From contig JAAYHJ010000005.1 of assembly GCA_012735465.1 (NCBI GenBank), forward strand, positions 1 to 45,544: a stretch of 45,544 nucleotides of DNA. Direction: 5' to 3'. A program made the position numbers and the translations under genes. The first letter of the stretch is position 1; each line of letters opens with the position of its first letter. The DNA comes from Clostridiaceae bacterium. Lineage in GTDB: Bacteria > Bacillota > Clostridia > SK-Y3. Below the pieces are notes generated by a model. It was not told the origin of the DNA. It did no database searches and saw only the letters and a list, made by a program, of their open reading frames with translations. Positions 33,235 through 42,801 of this stretch are shown here, piece by piece.

Positions 33235-34525
33235 GTTCTTTCTCCTCCTTCCTGTCTTCATTATTGGTGAGAAAATAGATGGTATCCAGCTCAATATTTT
33301 GAGCAACCGCAACTACATCTTCCTTTTTTACCGAAGAAATCTTTTCAATCAAATCTTCAAAGGTATCCTCGGTACCGGCCACTAACTGGCCTAAATAGTA
33401 GTCCGTCATATAAAGGGGGCTGTCTGCCAATGAGCGAATGTTATTGGTAAAGCTTTTTATTGTGGCTTCAAACTCATAATCCGATATATTGCCCTTTTTG
33501 ATTTCTTCCATTTGTGCATTTATTTCATCCACTGTTTTTTGATAATTTGTAGGCTCTATGCCCGAGCTTATTATCATCAACCCTTTAAATTTTTCCAAAC
33601 GGGCAAAGATGTAATAGGCAAGGCTCAGCTTTTCCCTGACATTGTTAAAAAGCTTTGAATGGGATCCTCCACCCAGTATACCGTTATATACTACAAGAGG
33701 ATAATACTCCTTATCCCTGGGGGTAATCTTTGTTCTAAAACCTAAGGAAAGTTTGCCTTGATTTACTGCTAGTATTTCTTCCACCTTTCTAACCTGATCA
33801 ACCGTAGTTTTAATTTGTGTAGTGGGGTAAACTCTTGTTTCATTGGATTTACTGGAAAACAACTCCGTAACCATCCCATATATTTCATCTTCGTCTATTT
33901 GTCCTACTACAAAAATATCTATCGGGCTTGTATTAATTACTTCCTGATAATGCTCATACAGCTTTTTTTCATCAATGGCATTCAAATCTTCAATACTACC
34001 CAATTCATAAATGCTGAATGCCTCATTCCTGCACATCTCCTGGTAGCATCGTTCTATCGCATAAACCATCTTATTGTTAATCAGGCCTTTGATTTGGTCT
34101 TCTATTTTTTTCTTTTCCTGAATCACATATTCCTTTTTAAAGGCTTCCTCTTCCAGAAGCGGGTTAAACAAGATGCTGTAAGCAAATTTTAAAATTTTCT
34201 TAAAAAGTTTATCCTGACTGGGAACGTATTGATCGCTTATTACATCAAAATGAAAACTGATTATATGGTCCTCTCCCTTTTTGTTTACACCACAATCAAA
34301 ATTTGCACCATACAGTCCTTCCAGATGCTTTGCAATTACCTGCGAGCTGGGAAAGTCCTTACTGCCTCTTTTCAACACATGGGGCAATAAGGCATTCATG
34401 GCGGCCTCTTCCTTCCTAAGCGGCCTGTGAATAAAAATACTTATAGTGGATGTTTTAAACTTATCCACCGGAATATGGTATAGATTTATTCCCTTGCTGA
34501 TAGGTATTTGCTTTAAACCTTTCAT
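33218..34525 (-). CDS. M16 family peptidase-like protein, non-catalytic partner (YmfF-like)
   Basis: This 435-residue M16-fold protein lacks the zinc motif: at the expected place it reads ALLPHVLKRGSKDF rather than HxxEH. The rest is recognisable (GLYGANFDCGVNKKGEDHI, and the RxxxY-type segment NNVREKLSLAYYIFARLEKF). Such inactive members usually pair with an active one encoded next to them, here the YmfH-like gene. ATG 34525 follows GGGGAGTGA. The GTG three codons earlier overlaps that site. Substrate unknown. Confidence 0.87.
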   Translation of the reverse strand: MKGLKQIPISKGINLYHIPVDKFKTSTISIFIHRPLRKEEAAMNALLPHVLKRGSKDFPSSQVIAKHLEGLYGANFDCGVNKKGEDHIISFHFDVISDQYVPSQDKLFKKILKFAYSILFNPLLEEEAFKKEYVIQEKKKIEDQIKGLINNKMVYAIERCYQEMCRNEAFSIYELGSIEDLNAIDEKKLYEHYQEVINTSPIDIFVVGQIDEDEIYGMVTELFSSKSNETRVYPTTQIKTTVDQVRKVEEILAVNQGKLSLGFRTKITPRDKEYYPLVVYNGILGGGSHSKLFNNVREKLSLAYYIFARLEKFKGLMIISSGIEPTNYQKTVDEINAQMEEIKKGNISDYEFEATIKSFTNNIRSLADSPLYMTDYYLGQLVAGTEDTFEDLIEKISSVKKEDVVAVAQNIELDTIYFLTNNEDRKEEKELETDK

Positions 34526-34676
34526 AGATGTCACTCCCCACCATATCTATCAAACAGTAAAATAAAAAATGTTGAATTTTGTATTGCTTTTTTGTACTTT
34601 AATACTATAACACAACTTACATTTTTATTCTATATAGATTGTACCATAATTTATCAAATTTATTCATTTCATTATT

Positions 34677-34710
34677 AAAGCCATGAATAATGATGTATCC
34701 ATGGCTTTTT
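34677..34710. terminator. Hairpin after the lipoprotein gene
   Basis: AAAGCCATG and CATGGCTTT form a 9-bp stem around a 14-nt loop. The better T-run is on the plus strand, but on the minus strand it lies just beyond the lipoprotein stop, so it may act in both directions. Confidence 0.5.
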
Positions 34711-34743
34711 TAGTTACCTTATATTTTTTAGTTACCTTATATT
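34708..34743. repeat. Perfect 18-bp tandem duplication spanning a stop codon
   Basis: TTTTAGTTACCTTATATT occurs at 34708-34725 and again at 34726-34743. The second copy contains the last codons and stop of the YhcN-like lipoprotein, so the downstream copy is a duplicated, untranslated gene end. Confidence 0.9.
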
Positions 34744-35520
34744 GGAGGTGATTCTATTTACTAAATTCTTGAATTCATCGTTAAGCCTTTGTACCGTATT
34801 CCCATTTCCAATATCCCTGGACAGGCGGCTTATCCTTTCAAATAAATCCGGTGACTCGGTAATAGCTACATTTGTAACTCCCGGTGCCAGTCTCTTAATC
34901 TTTTCTACCAACTCATCTTTTAAATATTCTTCTTCGCTGTACTTATAATATCCATCAACAATATCTATTCCCACCAGGGCAGTATTTCCGCTTATAACCA
35001 CCGTAGCCCTTTCAATAGGCTCCATTTCCGTCAGTATATTGGCAATGCTTTGTGCTTTTTTGTTATCATAATTGTCCAGTGCACCATTATTTGCATTTGG
35101 AATACCTAGGATTCCGCGCTGTTCATTTGTTCTTGCCGTATTGGTATTCCCCCGTTCCCAGATATTCGTTCTTGTAGTATTGGTATTTCCCTGATTCCTG
35201 GTATTTGTCCCTGTCGTACCGGTACCATTACGCCTCAGGTCATTTCTGTCCATTGGGGTTCCCAACCTGCTTAAATCCATGTCATTTGTACCAGGAGTCC
35301 GCCCAGCATCGTAAGGTGTTCTTATTCCGTCCATTTGTTCAGTGCTTCCCGGCGAATAATCTCCATTTGGAATGGTGGATGTACCAGGAGAATTCATTTG
35401 GTTCCGAGCATTGTTTTGTTCCGGTACCGTCCTTTGTGTTGCTCTACATCCAGCAAACACTATTAAAAGCATTAAGCTTAAGAAAACAAAAAATATAATT
35501 TTGGGATAATTTTTTTTCAT
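34732..35520 (-). CDS. YhcN/YlaJ family sporulation lipoprotein
   Basis: This 262-residue lipoprotein has a basic N-terminus, a hydrophobic signal segment and a lipobox (LLIVFAGC), where Lgt and signal peptidase II would act. A low-complexity Asn/Thr/Arg/Gly-rich linker follows (about residues 35-135), with near repeats such as GNTNTTRTN and GNTNTARTN. The C-terminal YhcN/YlaJ domain (KAQSIANILTEMEPIERATV, then VISGNTALVGIDI) is clear. These proteins are found in spore membranes and linked to germination. ATG 35520 is preferred; the GTG at 35532 overlaps the GGGAGG site. Confidence 0.85.
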   Translation of the reverse strand: MKKNYPKIIFFVFLSLMLLIVFAGCRATQRTVPEQNNARNQMNSPGTSTIPNGDYSPGSTEQMDGIRTPYDAGRTPGTNDMDLSRLGTPMDRNDLRRNGTGTTGTNTRNQGNTNTTRTNIWERGNTNTARTNEQRGILGIPNANNGALDNYDNKKAQSIANILTEMEPIERATVVISGNTALVGIDIVDGYYKYSEEEYLKDELVEKIKRLAPGVTNVAITESPDLFERISRLSRDIGNGNTVQRLNDEFKNLVNRITSNIR

Positions 35521-35591
35521 TTTTTTAAACACCTCCCTATATTATTGTTTTCATAATAAAGATTTTTAGTATGAGTATATCTGCCATTTAC

Positions 35592-35609
35592 ACTAATAAT
35601 TTTATTAGT
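35592..35609. promoter_or_regulatory. 18-bp palindrome in a divergent intergenic region
   Basis: ACTAATAA-TT-TTATTAGT is a perfect inverted repeat between the divergently oriented lipoprotein and microprotein genes. It could bind a dimeric regulator or simply reflect A/T-rich DNA. Confidence 0.35.
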
Positions 35610-35666
35610 AAATAAAATAAGCTGGTCCATACTAATCATGAATAAAAAAATAGGAGGCATTTAAAC

Positions 35667-35852
35667 ATGAACCTGGAAAATGCGGGTCATTACCGCAAGC
35701 ATTATCGCCTATACAATAAAAAAGATGCATCATACCATTTTCCCAAAATCTGCAGTGAAATAAAAAAACAAAAATTTTTGTGCTGCATGATTGGAACAAG
35801 CTTTATTTCAGGGTTTTTACTGGGATGCTTATTTTCAGCAAAAAAAAGGTGA
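35667..35852 (+). CDS. 61-residue single-pass membrane microprotein
   Basis: This small plus-strand gene has a strong AGGAGG site eight nt before the ATG and a terminator directly after it, so it is probably real. The N-terminal half is basic and Tyr/His-rich (NAGHYRKHYRLYNKKDASYH). Residues about 37-56 form one membrane helix (FLCCMIGTSFISGFLLGCLF), and the protein ends SAKKR, suggesting two cytoplasmic-type basic flanks. I do not recognise the family. It is divergent from the spore lipoprotein gene, which hints at, but does not show, a sporulation link. Confidence 0.65.
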   Translation: MNLENAGHYRKHYRLYNKKDASYHFPKICSEIKKQKFLCCMIGTSFISGFLLGCLFSAKKR

Positions 35853-35880
35853 GGCACTTACTGTGCCCGACCTTTTTCTT
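35842..35880 (+). terminator. Terminator after the microprotein gene
   Basis: AAAGGT-AGGCAC pairs with GTGCC-ACCTTT around TTACT, followed by TTTTTCTTCTT on the plus strand. It starts within the last codons of the gene. Confidence 0.75.
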
Positions 35881-35919
35881 CTTCCATATCATTCAGATAT
35901 TCAATCCTGGGTATCCAGT

Positions 35920-36795
35920 TCATTTTTTTATTAAATCCAGGTAATCATCTGCATCAAGTTCTTCCGGCTTTTTACCCGAAGCTGCAACTAATACGGCTTC
36001 CATTACATTGGTACCAAAGGATCTGCCCTCATATTCAGGAGTTGATGTAATCAGGAGTTTTACCCCCCTGCTTTTTAGTATTTCAACATCCTCCTGGGTA
36101 ACCGTATTGGTTATTATTATTTTACCATGCATAAACAACGGCATGTGCTTCTTAATATATAAATAGTCCCCTGCAATGATATCCGAATCCATATAATACT
36201 TTTCAAATTTTTTATTTGGACCATTGTTTTCTTGTTTCTCTCCGGTAGGGTATAATACATCAAAGGGAAACTTGGAAACAATGGGCAACAGAACATCGAC
36301 AACCCTTCTGAACATTTTTAAACTTCTGATAGGTATGGGAATACCCAGGGCAAAAATCAGATCTCCCAGAATCGTATCACATCCGCAGTGAATAAAAGCC
36401 TCTGCCATCTTATACCTGTCAATGGCACAAACCACTAAGACCTTTTTCCCTTTTAATTTGATTATATTTTCTTGTTCCAAGTATTCTACTACTCTTTTTT
36501 CCCAAGTGTTTTTAATGCCGTACCCATCAACAATAGGTGTCTTTGATGCGGCCTGTACAATTGGGATTGCCTCTTTGATCATAAACTTTTTGTTTGCTCC
36601 CGTAAGATATAAATCAATTCCTCCCAATCCAAAGGCGTCTATCTTGCCATCCAATTCCTGTATGAGCTTAATTGCTTTCTTGATATCACCATCGGTACCA
36701 ATACGTTCAATGATATATTTTTCGTTTAGTATTTCTGTTTCCACCCGGTGATTTCGCGACGAAGATCCTATACTAACGCTAACAACCTTCTTCAA
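35920..36795 (-). CDS. Conserved clostridial protein, family often labelled quinate 5-dehydrogenase
   Basis: This 291-residue cytoplasmic protein opens KKVVSVSIGSSSRNHRVETE and contains ERIGTDGDIKKAIKLI and DAFGLGGIDLYLTGANKKF. A second half begins LKGKKVLVVCAIDRYKMAEA, which may be a Rossmann-like nucleotide-binding region, although a canonical GxGxxG motif is missing. I recall this family being annotated as quinate 5-dehydrogenase, but no shikimate or quinate pathway gene lies nearby and the motifs of that enzyme class are not evident. The function should be treated as unknown. It is transcribed from just downstream of the RNase J gene. Confidence 0.55.
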   Translation of the reverse strand: MKKVVSVSIGSSSRNHRVETEILNEKYIIERIGTDGDIKKAIKLIQELDGKIDAFGLGGIDLYLTGANKKFMIKEAIPIVQAASKTPIVDGYGIKNTWEKRVVEYLEQENIIKLKGKKVLVVCAIDRYKMAEAFIHCGCDTILGDLIFALGIPIPIRSLKMFRRVVDVLLPIVSKFPFDVLYPTGEKQENNGPNKKFEKYYMDSDIIAGDYLYIKKHMPLFMHGKIIITNTVTQEDVEILKSRGVKLLITSTPEYEGRSFGTNVMEAVLVAASGKKPEELDADDYLDLIKK

Positions 36796-36820
36796 ATAAA
36801 AGCCCTCCTTAAAATGAGCA

Positions 36821-38485
36821 TCAGATTTCCATGATGACCGGAAGAATCATTGGCTTTCTCTTGGTCTTTTCATACAAATATTCGTTTAAGCTGCTTTTTA
36901 TATTTGATTTTATGGTGGACCAATCGGTAATTTTCTTTTCTTCACACTTTTCCAACGCCGTTTTTGCAATACTGCGTACTTGTTCCATAAGGTCTTCCGA
37001 TTCCCTCACATAAACAAATCCTCTTGAAATGATATCAGGTCCGGCAATTACCGACCCGTTTTCCCCTGATATGGTTACCACTACAACAATAAGACCATCC
37101 TGTGCCAGGTGCTTTCGGTCACGCAGAACAATGTTTCCTACATCGCCTACCCCAAGACCGTCTACCAGAACTTTACCTGCTGTAACGCTACCGGATATCC
37201 TTGCCGAATCTTCAGTTAATTCTAAGACCTTACCTATATCCATTATAAATATATCCTGCTTTTTCATACCAAGCTTTTCAGCCAGGTTTGCATGTTGTTT
37301 TAAATGCCTGTATTCACCATGTACCGGGATAAAAAATTTGGGTTTTACCAGGCTATGTATCAGTTTTAACTCTTCCTGACATGCATGCCCCGATACATGT
37401 ATATCCGCCAGGGACTCATAAATAACATCGGCTCCCTTTTTGAAAAGCTCATTTATCACTTTTGAAATTAATTTCTCATTTCCCGGGATCGCAGAAGCAG
37501 AAATAATCACCAGGTCTCCTGCATCAATATTTACTTTTTTATGGTCGTCAAATGCCATCCTGGATAATGCAGACATGGGCTCCCCTTGACTCCCGGTTGT
37601 AATAATTACAATTTCATTGTTCTTGTAACGGTTAATACTGTCAATATCAATAAGCACACCCTCAGGTACATTCATATAACCCAGTTCGATGGATACGTTC
37701 ACTACATTAAGCATACTTCTGCCGCTTACAGCAACCTTCCTCCCGTAACGGGCGGCAGCATTTATAACCTGCTGAACCCTATGTACATTTGAGGCAAAAG
37801 TAGCAACTAAAATCCTTTGTTCGCAATTTTTAAATATTTCCTCAAAGGTTTCGCCCACCGTTCTTTCGGACATGGTATATCCGGGCCGCTCTACATTCGT
37901 GCTATCGGCCAGTAAAGCAAGTACGCCCATTTTGCCCAGCTGTCCGAAACGGGCAAGGTCTATCATTTCCCCCTCAATAGGTGTATAATCAATTTTAAAA
38001 TCCCCTGTATGAACAACAATTCCTACCGGCGTGTGAAGCGCTATGGCAACGGAATCCGCTATGCTGTGAGTTGAACGGATAAATTCAACTTTAAAAGCAC
38101 CCAAAGTAATTTGATCACCGGGTTTAACCGTTTCAAGCTTAACATCCGAAAGAAGACCATGTTCTTTCAATTTATATTCTACAAGCCCCAGGGTAAGCCG
38201 GGTTCCATACACCGGTACGTTAAGGTCACGCAATACATAGGGCAATGCCCCTATGTGGTCCTCATGTCCATGAGTAAGAACAATTGCACGAACTTTTTCT
38301 TTATTTTTAGTCAGGTACGATATATCAGGGATTACTAAATCAATTCCCAGCATTTCATCTTCCGGAAAAGCCAACCCGCAATCTATGACAACAATGTCAT
38401 TTCCATATTCAAACACTGTGATATTCTTACCTATTTCGTTTAATCCTCCTAAAGGAATAATTTTCAGTTTCGATTTCTTCGACAC
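36821..38485 (-). CDS. rnj: Ribonuclease J
   Basis: This 554-residue enzyme of the metallo-beta-lactamase/beta-CASP family degrades and processes RNA, with endonuclease and 5'-3' exonuclease activity in Firmicutes. The metal motif THGHEDHIGALPYVL begins near residue 71. The beta-CASP region includes LLADSTNVERPGYT, and later motifs are ITTGSQGEPMSALSRMA and ADIHVSGHACQEEL. The C-terminal domain for dimerisation is full length. The start is a GTG after GGAGGTAGG. The sequence alone does not separate RNase J1 from J2. Confidence 0.95.
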   Translation of the reverse strand: MSKKSKLKIIPLGGLNEIGKNITVFEYGNDIVVIDCGLAFPEDEMLGIDLVIPDISYLTKNKEKVRAIVLTHGHEDHIGALPYVLRDLNVPVYGTRLTLGLVEYKLKEHGLLSDVKLETVKPGDQITLGAFKVEFIRSTHSIADSVAIALHTPVGIVVHTGDFKIDYTPIEGEMIDLARFGQLGKMGVLALLADSTNVERPGYTMSERTVGETFEEIFKNCEQRILVATFASNVHRVQQVINAAARYGRKVAVSGRSMLNVVNVSIELGYMNVPEGVLIDIDSINRYKNNEIVIITTGSQGEPMSALSRMAFDDHKKVNIDAGDLVIISASAIPGNEKLISKVINELFKKGADVIYESLADIHVSGHACQEELKLIHSLVKPKFFIPVHGEYRHLKQHANLAEKLGMKKQDIFIMDIGKVLELTEDSARISGSVTAGKVLVDGLGVGDVGNIVLRDRKHLAQDGLIVVVVTISGENGSVIAGPDIISRGFVYVRESEDLMEQVRSIAKTALEKCEEKKITDWSTIKSNIKSSLNEYLYEKTKRKPMILPVIMEI

Positions 38486-38720
38486 GATCCTACCTCCATT
38501 ATTTCTGTCAAATAATTTTATGGGTTACGTTTTACACCTCCAGAGGGCACTTGATAAATAATACATATTTGTTAATATTTTACTTTTATTTACAAAAATA
38601 TATTTGCCGTTAGTATAATAAATCTCCGTTCACCCATTCTCCCTTAATATTATAACAGTATTTTCAAATCAAATAAATACTATTTACCAATTTTCATCCT
38701 CTTTACAAACATTTAATGCT

Positions 38721-39911
38721 TCATGCCCATTGGGAACGCTTATATTCTTCCAAAACATTATTATATATGGATAAAACCTGCTTACCTATTGTACTCCAAT
38801 TGTAAAACTTTTTTATTTTCTCGAATGCATTGGCCCGAATCCTGTCACATAAGTCCTGGTGATAGAGAAGTGCTATTACACAATCGGCCAATGAATTTGG
38901 ATTGCCGGTATAGGCTTTCATCCCGTCCCGGGCATGTTCCACAATTTCGCCCAGCCCGCCCGTATCTGTAACAACCACAGGTATGCGTGCAGCCATTGCT
39001 TCCAAGGCTACTATCCCAAAGGGCTCATATAAACTTGGAAAAACAGCTATATCAGCACATCCATAATATTTCTTCAAATCCTCGTCCGAAACATACCCAG
39101 TGAAATAAAACCGATTGCCTATGCCCATCCATTCCGCCTTTGCCCTCAAATCGTTCAACAGGGGCCCTTTCCCCACAATAACAAACTTCACATCATTATA
39201 ATGGGAAAGGATTTTAGGAGCAGCATCCAGCAGTACATGAACCCCCTTTTCTTGCACCAGCCTTCCCACAAAAAAAATTATTTTCTCATTATCCCGTGCA
39301 AGGTTACGCCTGAACAAATAATCCCTTTCCATATCATTGAACTTATCTATGCTCACACCATTGGGCACAATGTTTATCTTATCCTCGGGTAACTGAAAGA
39401 TGTTGCAAATTTCATTTTTCATATACTGGCTATTGCATATCACCTTCCATGATTCATAAGTAAGCCACCATTCTATACCATTAATATATCTTTGCATGTC
39501 GGTGTGAATCCCCTGGTTCCTTCCATGTTCCGTAGCATGTATTGTGCATATGAGGGGAATCTTATAAGCATGTTTTAAAACCCTTGACGCATATGCAACA
39601 ATCCAGTCATGGGCATGGATAATATCCACCTTTCCTATATCTTTTAATAATCTTATGGAAGATTCTATAAAAGCAAAATTCAAATGCATGACCCAATCGG
39701 TAAAACTGTTTGCCCCAATATCATATGTATGTACACGGTGTACAAATACATTCTTATCCTTTTCATAGTCCTGCATTCCCGGCTCCCAGCATGTTACAAT
39801 GTGTATCTCATGTCCGTTTTTCCCTAATTCCTGCGCTAAATCGTGCACCACCCTCGAAATACCTCCCACAATTCGCGGAGGATATTCCCAAGTCAGCATT
39901 AAAACCCTCAT
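38721..39911 (-). CDS. GT4 family glycosyltransferase
   Basis: This 396-residue GT-B fold enzyme probably uses a nucleotide sugar to build glycans. The N-terminal MLTWEYPPRIVGGISRVVHD is typical of glycogen-synthase-like GT4 enzymes. The C-terminal half has FFVGRLVQEKGVHVLLDA and the catalytic-domain E-x7-E motif in YEPFGIVALEAMAARIPVVV. It lies 141 nt downstream of the nucleotidyltransferase fusion, separated by a hairpin terminator. That neighbour may make its donor sugar. The acceptor and donor are not known. Confidence 0.88.
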   Translation of the reverse strand: MRVLMLTWEYPPRIVGGISRVVHDLAQELGKNGHEIHIVTCWEPGMQDYEKDKNVFVHRVHTYDIGANSFTDWVMHLNFAFIESSIRLLKDIGKVDIIHAHDWIVAYASRVLKHAYKIPLICTIHATEHGRNQGIHTDMQRYINGIEWWLTYESWKVICNSQYMKNEICNIFQLPEDKINIVPNGVSIDKFNDMERDYLFRRNLARDNEKIIFFVGRLVQEKGVHVLLDAAPKILSHYNDVKFVIVGKGPLLNDLRAKAEWMGIGNRFYFTGYVSDEDLKKYYGCADIAVFPSLYEPFGIVALEAMAARIPVVVTDTGGLGEIVEHARDGMKAYTGNPNSLADCVIALLYHQDLCDRIRANAFEKIKKFYNWSTIGKQVLSIYNNVLEEYKRSQWA

Positions 39912-40014
39912 TCTTTTCTCCCTTTCAATAAAAATATATAATAAGTGCTGTATACATTTTATATTTTTAACCTTTTCATCATAAACAATACCCTGTTAAA
40001 ATATATAACATATA

Positions 40015-40042
40015 ACGAGGCGAAAAAGACATCTCGCCTCGT
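40015..40042 (-). terminator. Terminator of the nucleotidyltransferase gene
   Basis: On the minus strand ACGAGGCGA pairs perfectly with TCGCCTCGT around a 10-nt loop, followed by TATATGTTATATATTTT. It lies 11 nt after the stop codon. Confidence 0.7.
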
Positions 40043-40052
40043 TTATGATAAA

Positions 40053-42488
40053 CTATCCGCTCATTCCGATTTCTTTAACACGATTGGCAAAGGTATCCGT
40101 CAGGGATTCGGCAAATTCCTGGGAATAACCTTCGCCAATTACCTTGCATACAGGCTTCTCCGAATCCGGCAATACCAATACCCATCCGCCGTCTTTGTAA
40201 ATTTTCACTCCTTCCATCAGTTCCATCTTTTCATTATAGCTTTCTTCTATTATTTTCCTTATCACCTTACCCTTTGCATTCCACGGACATTCAACTTCCT
40301 TTTTTATCATGTGAAAGGAAGGAATCTCGTCAACCAGTTGCGATAATTTTATGGAATTGCTTTTCATATAATCCATTATTTTTATAATGCTTCCCAGGGC
40401 ATCAAAATTTAATGTAAACTGATCGCTCAAAAATGTTTTTTTCTGTCCGTCAGCAACCATCTTACTCATGATTTCCAGAGGAGATGTTTTTGTTCTTATT
40501 ACTTTGCCTCCATATTTCTCAGCCATCCGGTCAATGACGCTTGGAGCAGAAATAGGCACAACCACTGTTGCGTTTTTTACCCTGCTCAGTACTATAAGTG
40601 AAGTAAGAGCAGTGAACATCTCATCATCCACAAACCGACCTTTTTCATCAATCAGCATTAGCCTCTCGCAATTACTACTTATTACAGCCCCTAAATCCGA
40701 ACCGGTTGAAAGAACTAGTTTTGAAAGGCTTTCCCTGTTTGCCATCGGTACTTCCAACATGTTTAACTCACATTCCAACTCTTCCATGAGTGAAACCATT
40801 ATTGACTTTAATGCTTTTGACGGGGCATCTATACATAATTTATAACCGAGTTTTTTGTTTTCCAGGTTATTGATGATATTTCTCAAATAATAAGGTGTAA
40901 AGTCCTTTATTTCTTTTACTTTCTTTACATCATCCGCCTCGCACCGACAAAAGTCCTCCCGTATAAATATGTTCTCAAGCTTTCTCTCCGTTGCCCTATT
41001 GATATTGATACCCCGGGAATCAATAAAGTCTATGGACAGTTTTGAATCATTATCACTAGAAGCAGTATCTAAATGTATAGCACCATCCAGACCAAAGAAG
41101 CTTGTTGCAAACCTGGTAACAGGCAGTATTTGTTCTCCAAAATCATATACTTCCGCTCCTGCCGACAATAATCCGGATATAAATGAGTTTTTTAGCATAT
41201 GAGAAGCATTTGACTGGTCACAGCTGACTCCTACCTTGGCATCCTTTTTGAGAAGTATGCCAAAGGAAGCTCCCAGGCGCGAAGCAAATTCCGGAGTAAT
41301 ATCCACATTTATCTCGCCTGCAACCCCTTTTTCACCAAACAAGGTCTTGGAATACTTGCCTCCCCATACCAGATTTACATTTACCTCTGTCCAACTTTCT
41401 ATTATTTTTGACGGCCAGATTTTTATGCTGGGCTTAATAACCACCCTTTCTTCAATAATCGTTTCGTCGCCTACTACGGATTGTTCAAATATGGAAGAGT
41501 GTTCTTTTACCTGAACCTTACTGCATAATGTGCAACCTCTTAACTGCGCACCCTTTCCTATGATATTGCCTTTCCATATTATTGACTTTTTCAGTGAAGC
41601 ATTTTCATGGATTATATTATCACTGCCAATAACAACATAGGAGGAGATTTCCGCATTTTTCTTTATGGTTGTATTTGCTCCGATTAAAACCGGTCCGTTG
41701 ATTATGGCACCTTCTTCAATATTAACACCCTTCTCAACCCATATGCCTTTATCTATCTGTTCAGCATCAATCTGTATATTTACTTTACCATCTAATATAT
41801 CAAAATGGCATTGCTGATAGGCAGCAAGATCTCCAATATCACACCAGTAATCCGAGGTTACGTATCCAAACAAAGGCTTATCCTTTTTTAACAATAACGG
41901 AAACAAATCCTTGCTGAAATCAAACATTTCTCCTTTTTCAAAATAGTCTAAAACTTCAGGCTGCAAAATATATATTCCCGTATTAACCGTATCACTAAAA
42001 ACCTCGCTCCAACTTGGTTTTTCAAGAAACCTGGTTATTCTTCCATCCGCATCGGTTACAACCACTCCATATTCCAATGGTTTATCCACTCGGGTAAGCA
42101 CCAATGTTGCCATTGCCTTCTTCTCGTCATGGTAGTCTATTACTTTTTTAAGATCGATATCTGTAAGTGCATCTCCTCTTATCACCATAAACGTATCATC
42201 TAAAAAGTCTTCTGCATTTTTAACGCTTCCTGCCGTACCAAGGGGAGTATCTTCGATAAAGTAATGGATATTTACACCAAAGCCTGATCCGTCTTCAAAA
42301 TAGTCTTGTATGATTTGTGGCATGTATTGAAGTGTTACCCCTATATCCGTAATATTATTCTTTTTTAATAAATTGATAATATGTTCCATTACCGGCTTAT
42401 TCATTACCGGAACCATTGGTTTGGGTCGGTTGCATGTAAGCGGTCTTAGTCTGGTACCCTCTCCCCCTGCCATGATGAGTGCTTTCAT
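40053..42488 (-). CDS. Sugar-1-phosphate nucleotidyltransferase fused to a degenerate phosphomannomutase domain
   Basis: This 811-residue protein has three parts. Residues 1-230 are a nucleotidyltransferase ([32 protein letters not shown]), probably making GDP-mannose or a related nucleotide sugar. Residues about 245-350 form left-handed beta-helix hexapeptide repeats. Residues about 385-811 have the phosphomannomutase fold, but its catalytic motifs are altered: TASHNP reads TASSDND (475-481), DGDADR reads SSNCER (604-609) and the phosphate-binding RPSGTE reads LPDSEK (773-778). The mutase part is therefore probably inactive and may be regulatory or structural. Fusions of this architecture are common and are often mislabelled as bifunctional. 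It precedes a GT4 gene. Confidence 0.88.
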   Translation of the reverse strand: MKALIMAGGEGTRLRPLTCNRPKPMVPVMNKPVMEHIINLLKKNNITDIGVTLQYMPQIIQDYFEDGSGFGVNIHYFIEDTPLGTAGSVKNAEDFLDDTFMVIRGDALTDIDLKKVIDYHDEKKAMATLVLTRVDKPLEYGVVVTDADGRITRFLEKPSWSEVFSDTVNTGIYILQPEVLDYFEKGEMFDFSKDLFPLLLKKDKPLFGYVTSDYWCDIGDLAAYQQCHFDILDGKVNIQIDAEQIDKGIWVEKGVNIEEGAIINGPVLIGANTTIKKNAEISSYVVIGSDNIIHENASLKKSIIWKGNIIGKGAQLRGCTLCSKVQVKEHSSIFEQSVVGDETIIEERVVIKPSIKIWPSKIIESWTEVNVNLVWGGKYSKTLFGEKGVAGEINVDITPEFASRLGASFGILLKKDAKVGVSCDQSNASHMLKNSFISGLLSAGAEVYDFGEQILPVTRFATSFFGLDGAIHLDTASSDNDSKLSIDFIDSRGININRATERKLENIFIREDFCRCEADDVKKVKEIKDFTPYYLRNIINNLENKKLGYKLCIDAPSKALKSIMVSLMEELECELNMLEVPMANRESLSKLVLSTGSDLGAVISSNCERLMLIDEKGRFVDDEMFTALTSLIVLSRVKNATVVVPISAPSVIDRMAEKYGGKVIRTKTSPLEIMSKMVADGQKKTFLSDQFTLNFDALGSIIKIMDYMKSNSIKLSQLVDEIPSFHMIKKEVECPWNAKGKVIRKIIEESYNEKMELMEGVKIYKDGGWVLVLPDSEKPVCKVIGEGYSQEFAESLTDTFANRVKEIGMSG

Positions 42489-42690
42489 GTAGTACTTTCA
42501 CCCTTTCTTCATATGTGTTAGTGATAACGCAACAGTTATAATTTTTTTATAAAAACCGCAGCCTTTGACCAATTGAAAATTTTAAACAATAAATTTAGTG
42601 GTCATGCGGTATATATGGACAATATTTAGTATACACACTTATGGTAGATAGTATTCTTTTCCCCCAATATCTTGCATGCATTCTGCGCAC

Positions 42691-42723
42691 AAAAAAAGAA
42701 CAGGTATTATTCCTGTTCTTTCC
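42691..42723 (-). terminator. Terminator of the Fur-family gene
   Basis: AAAGAACAGG and CCTGTTCTTT form a perfect 10-bp stem with a 7-nt loop, followed on the minus strand by TTTTGTG. The rest of the 313-bp gap (42489-42801) shows no gene or other clear element. Confidence 0.8.
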
Positions 42724-42801
42724 TATGTTGAACCTCTCCCAATTAAACGCTAAAAGTGTTGTGAAGAGGGATCATTCCTGCCAATATATCCAGACAAAGG
42801 C

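Noticed and set aside
42489-42690. Possible small gene or RNA in the gap between the nucleotidyltransferase and Fur-family genes
   Set aside because: No ribosome-binding site with a sensible frame and no stable structure other than the Fur-gene terminator.
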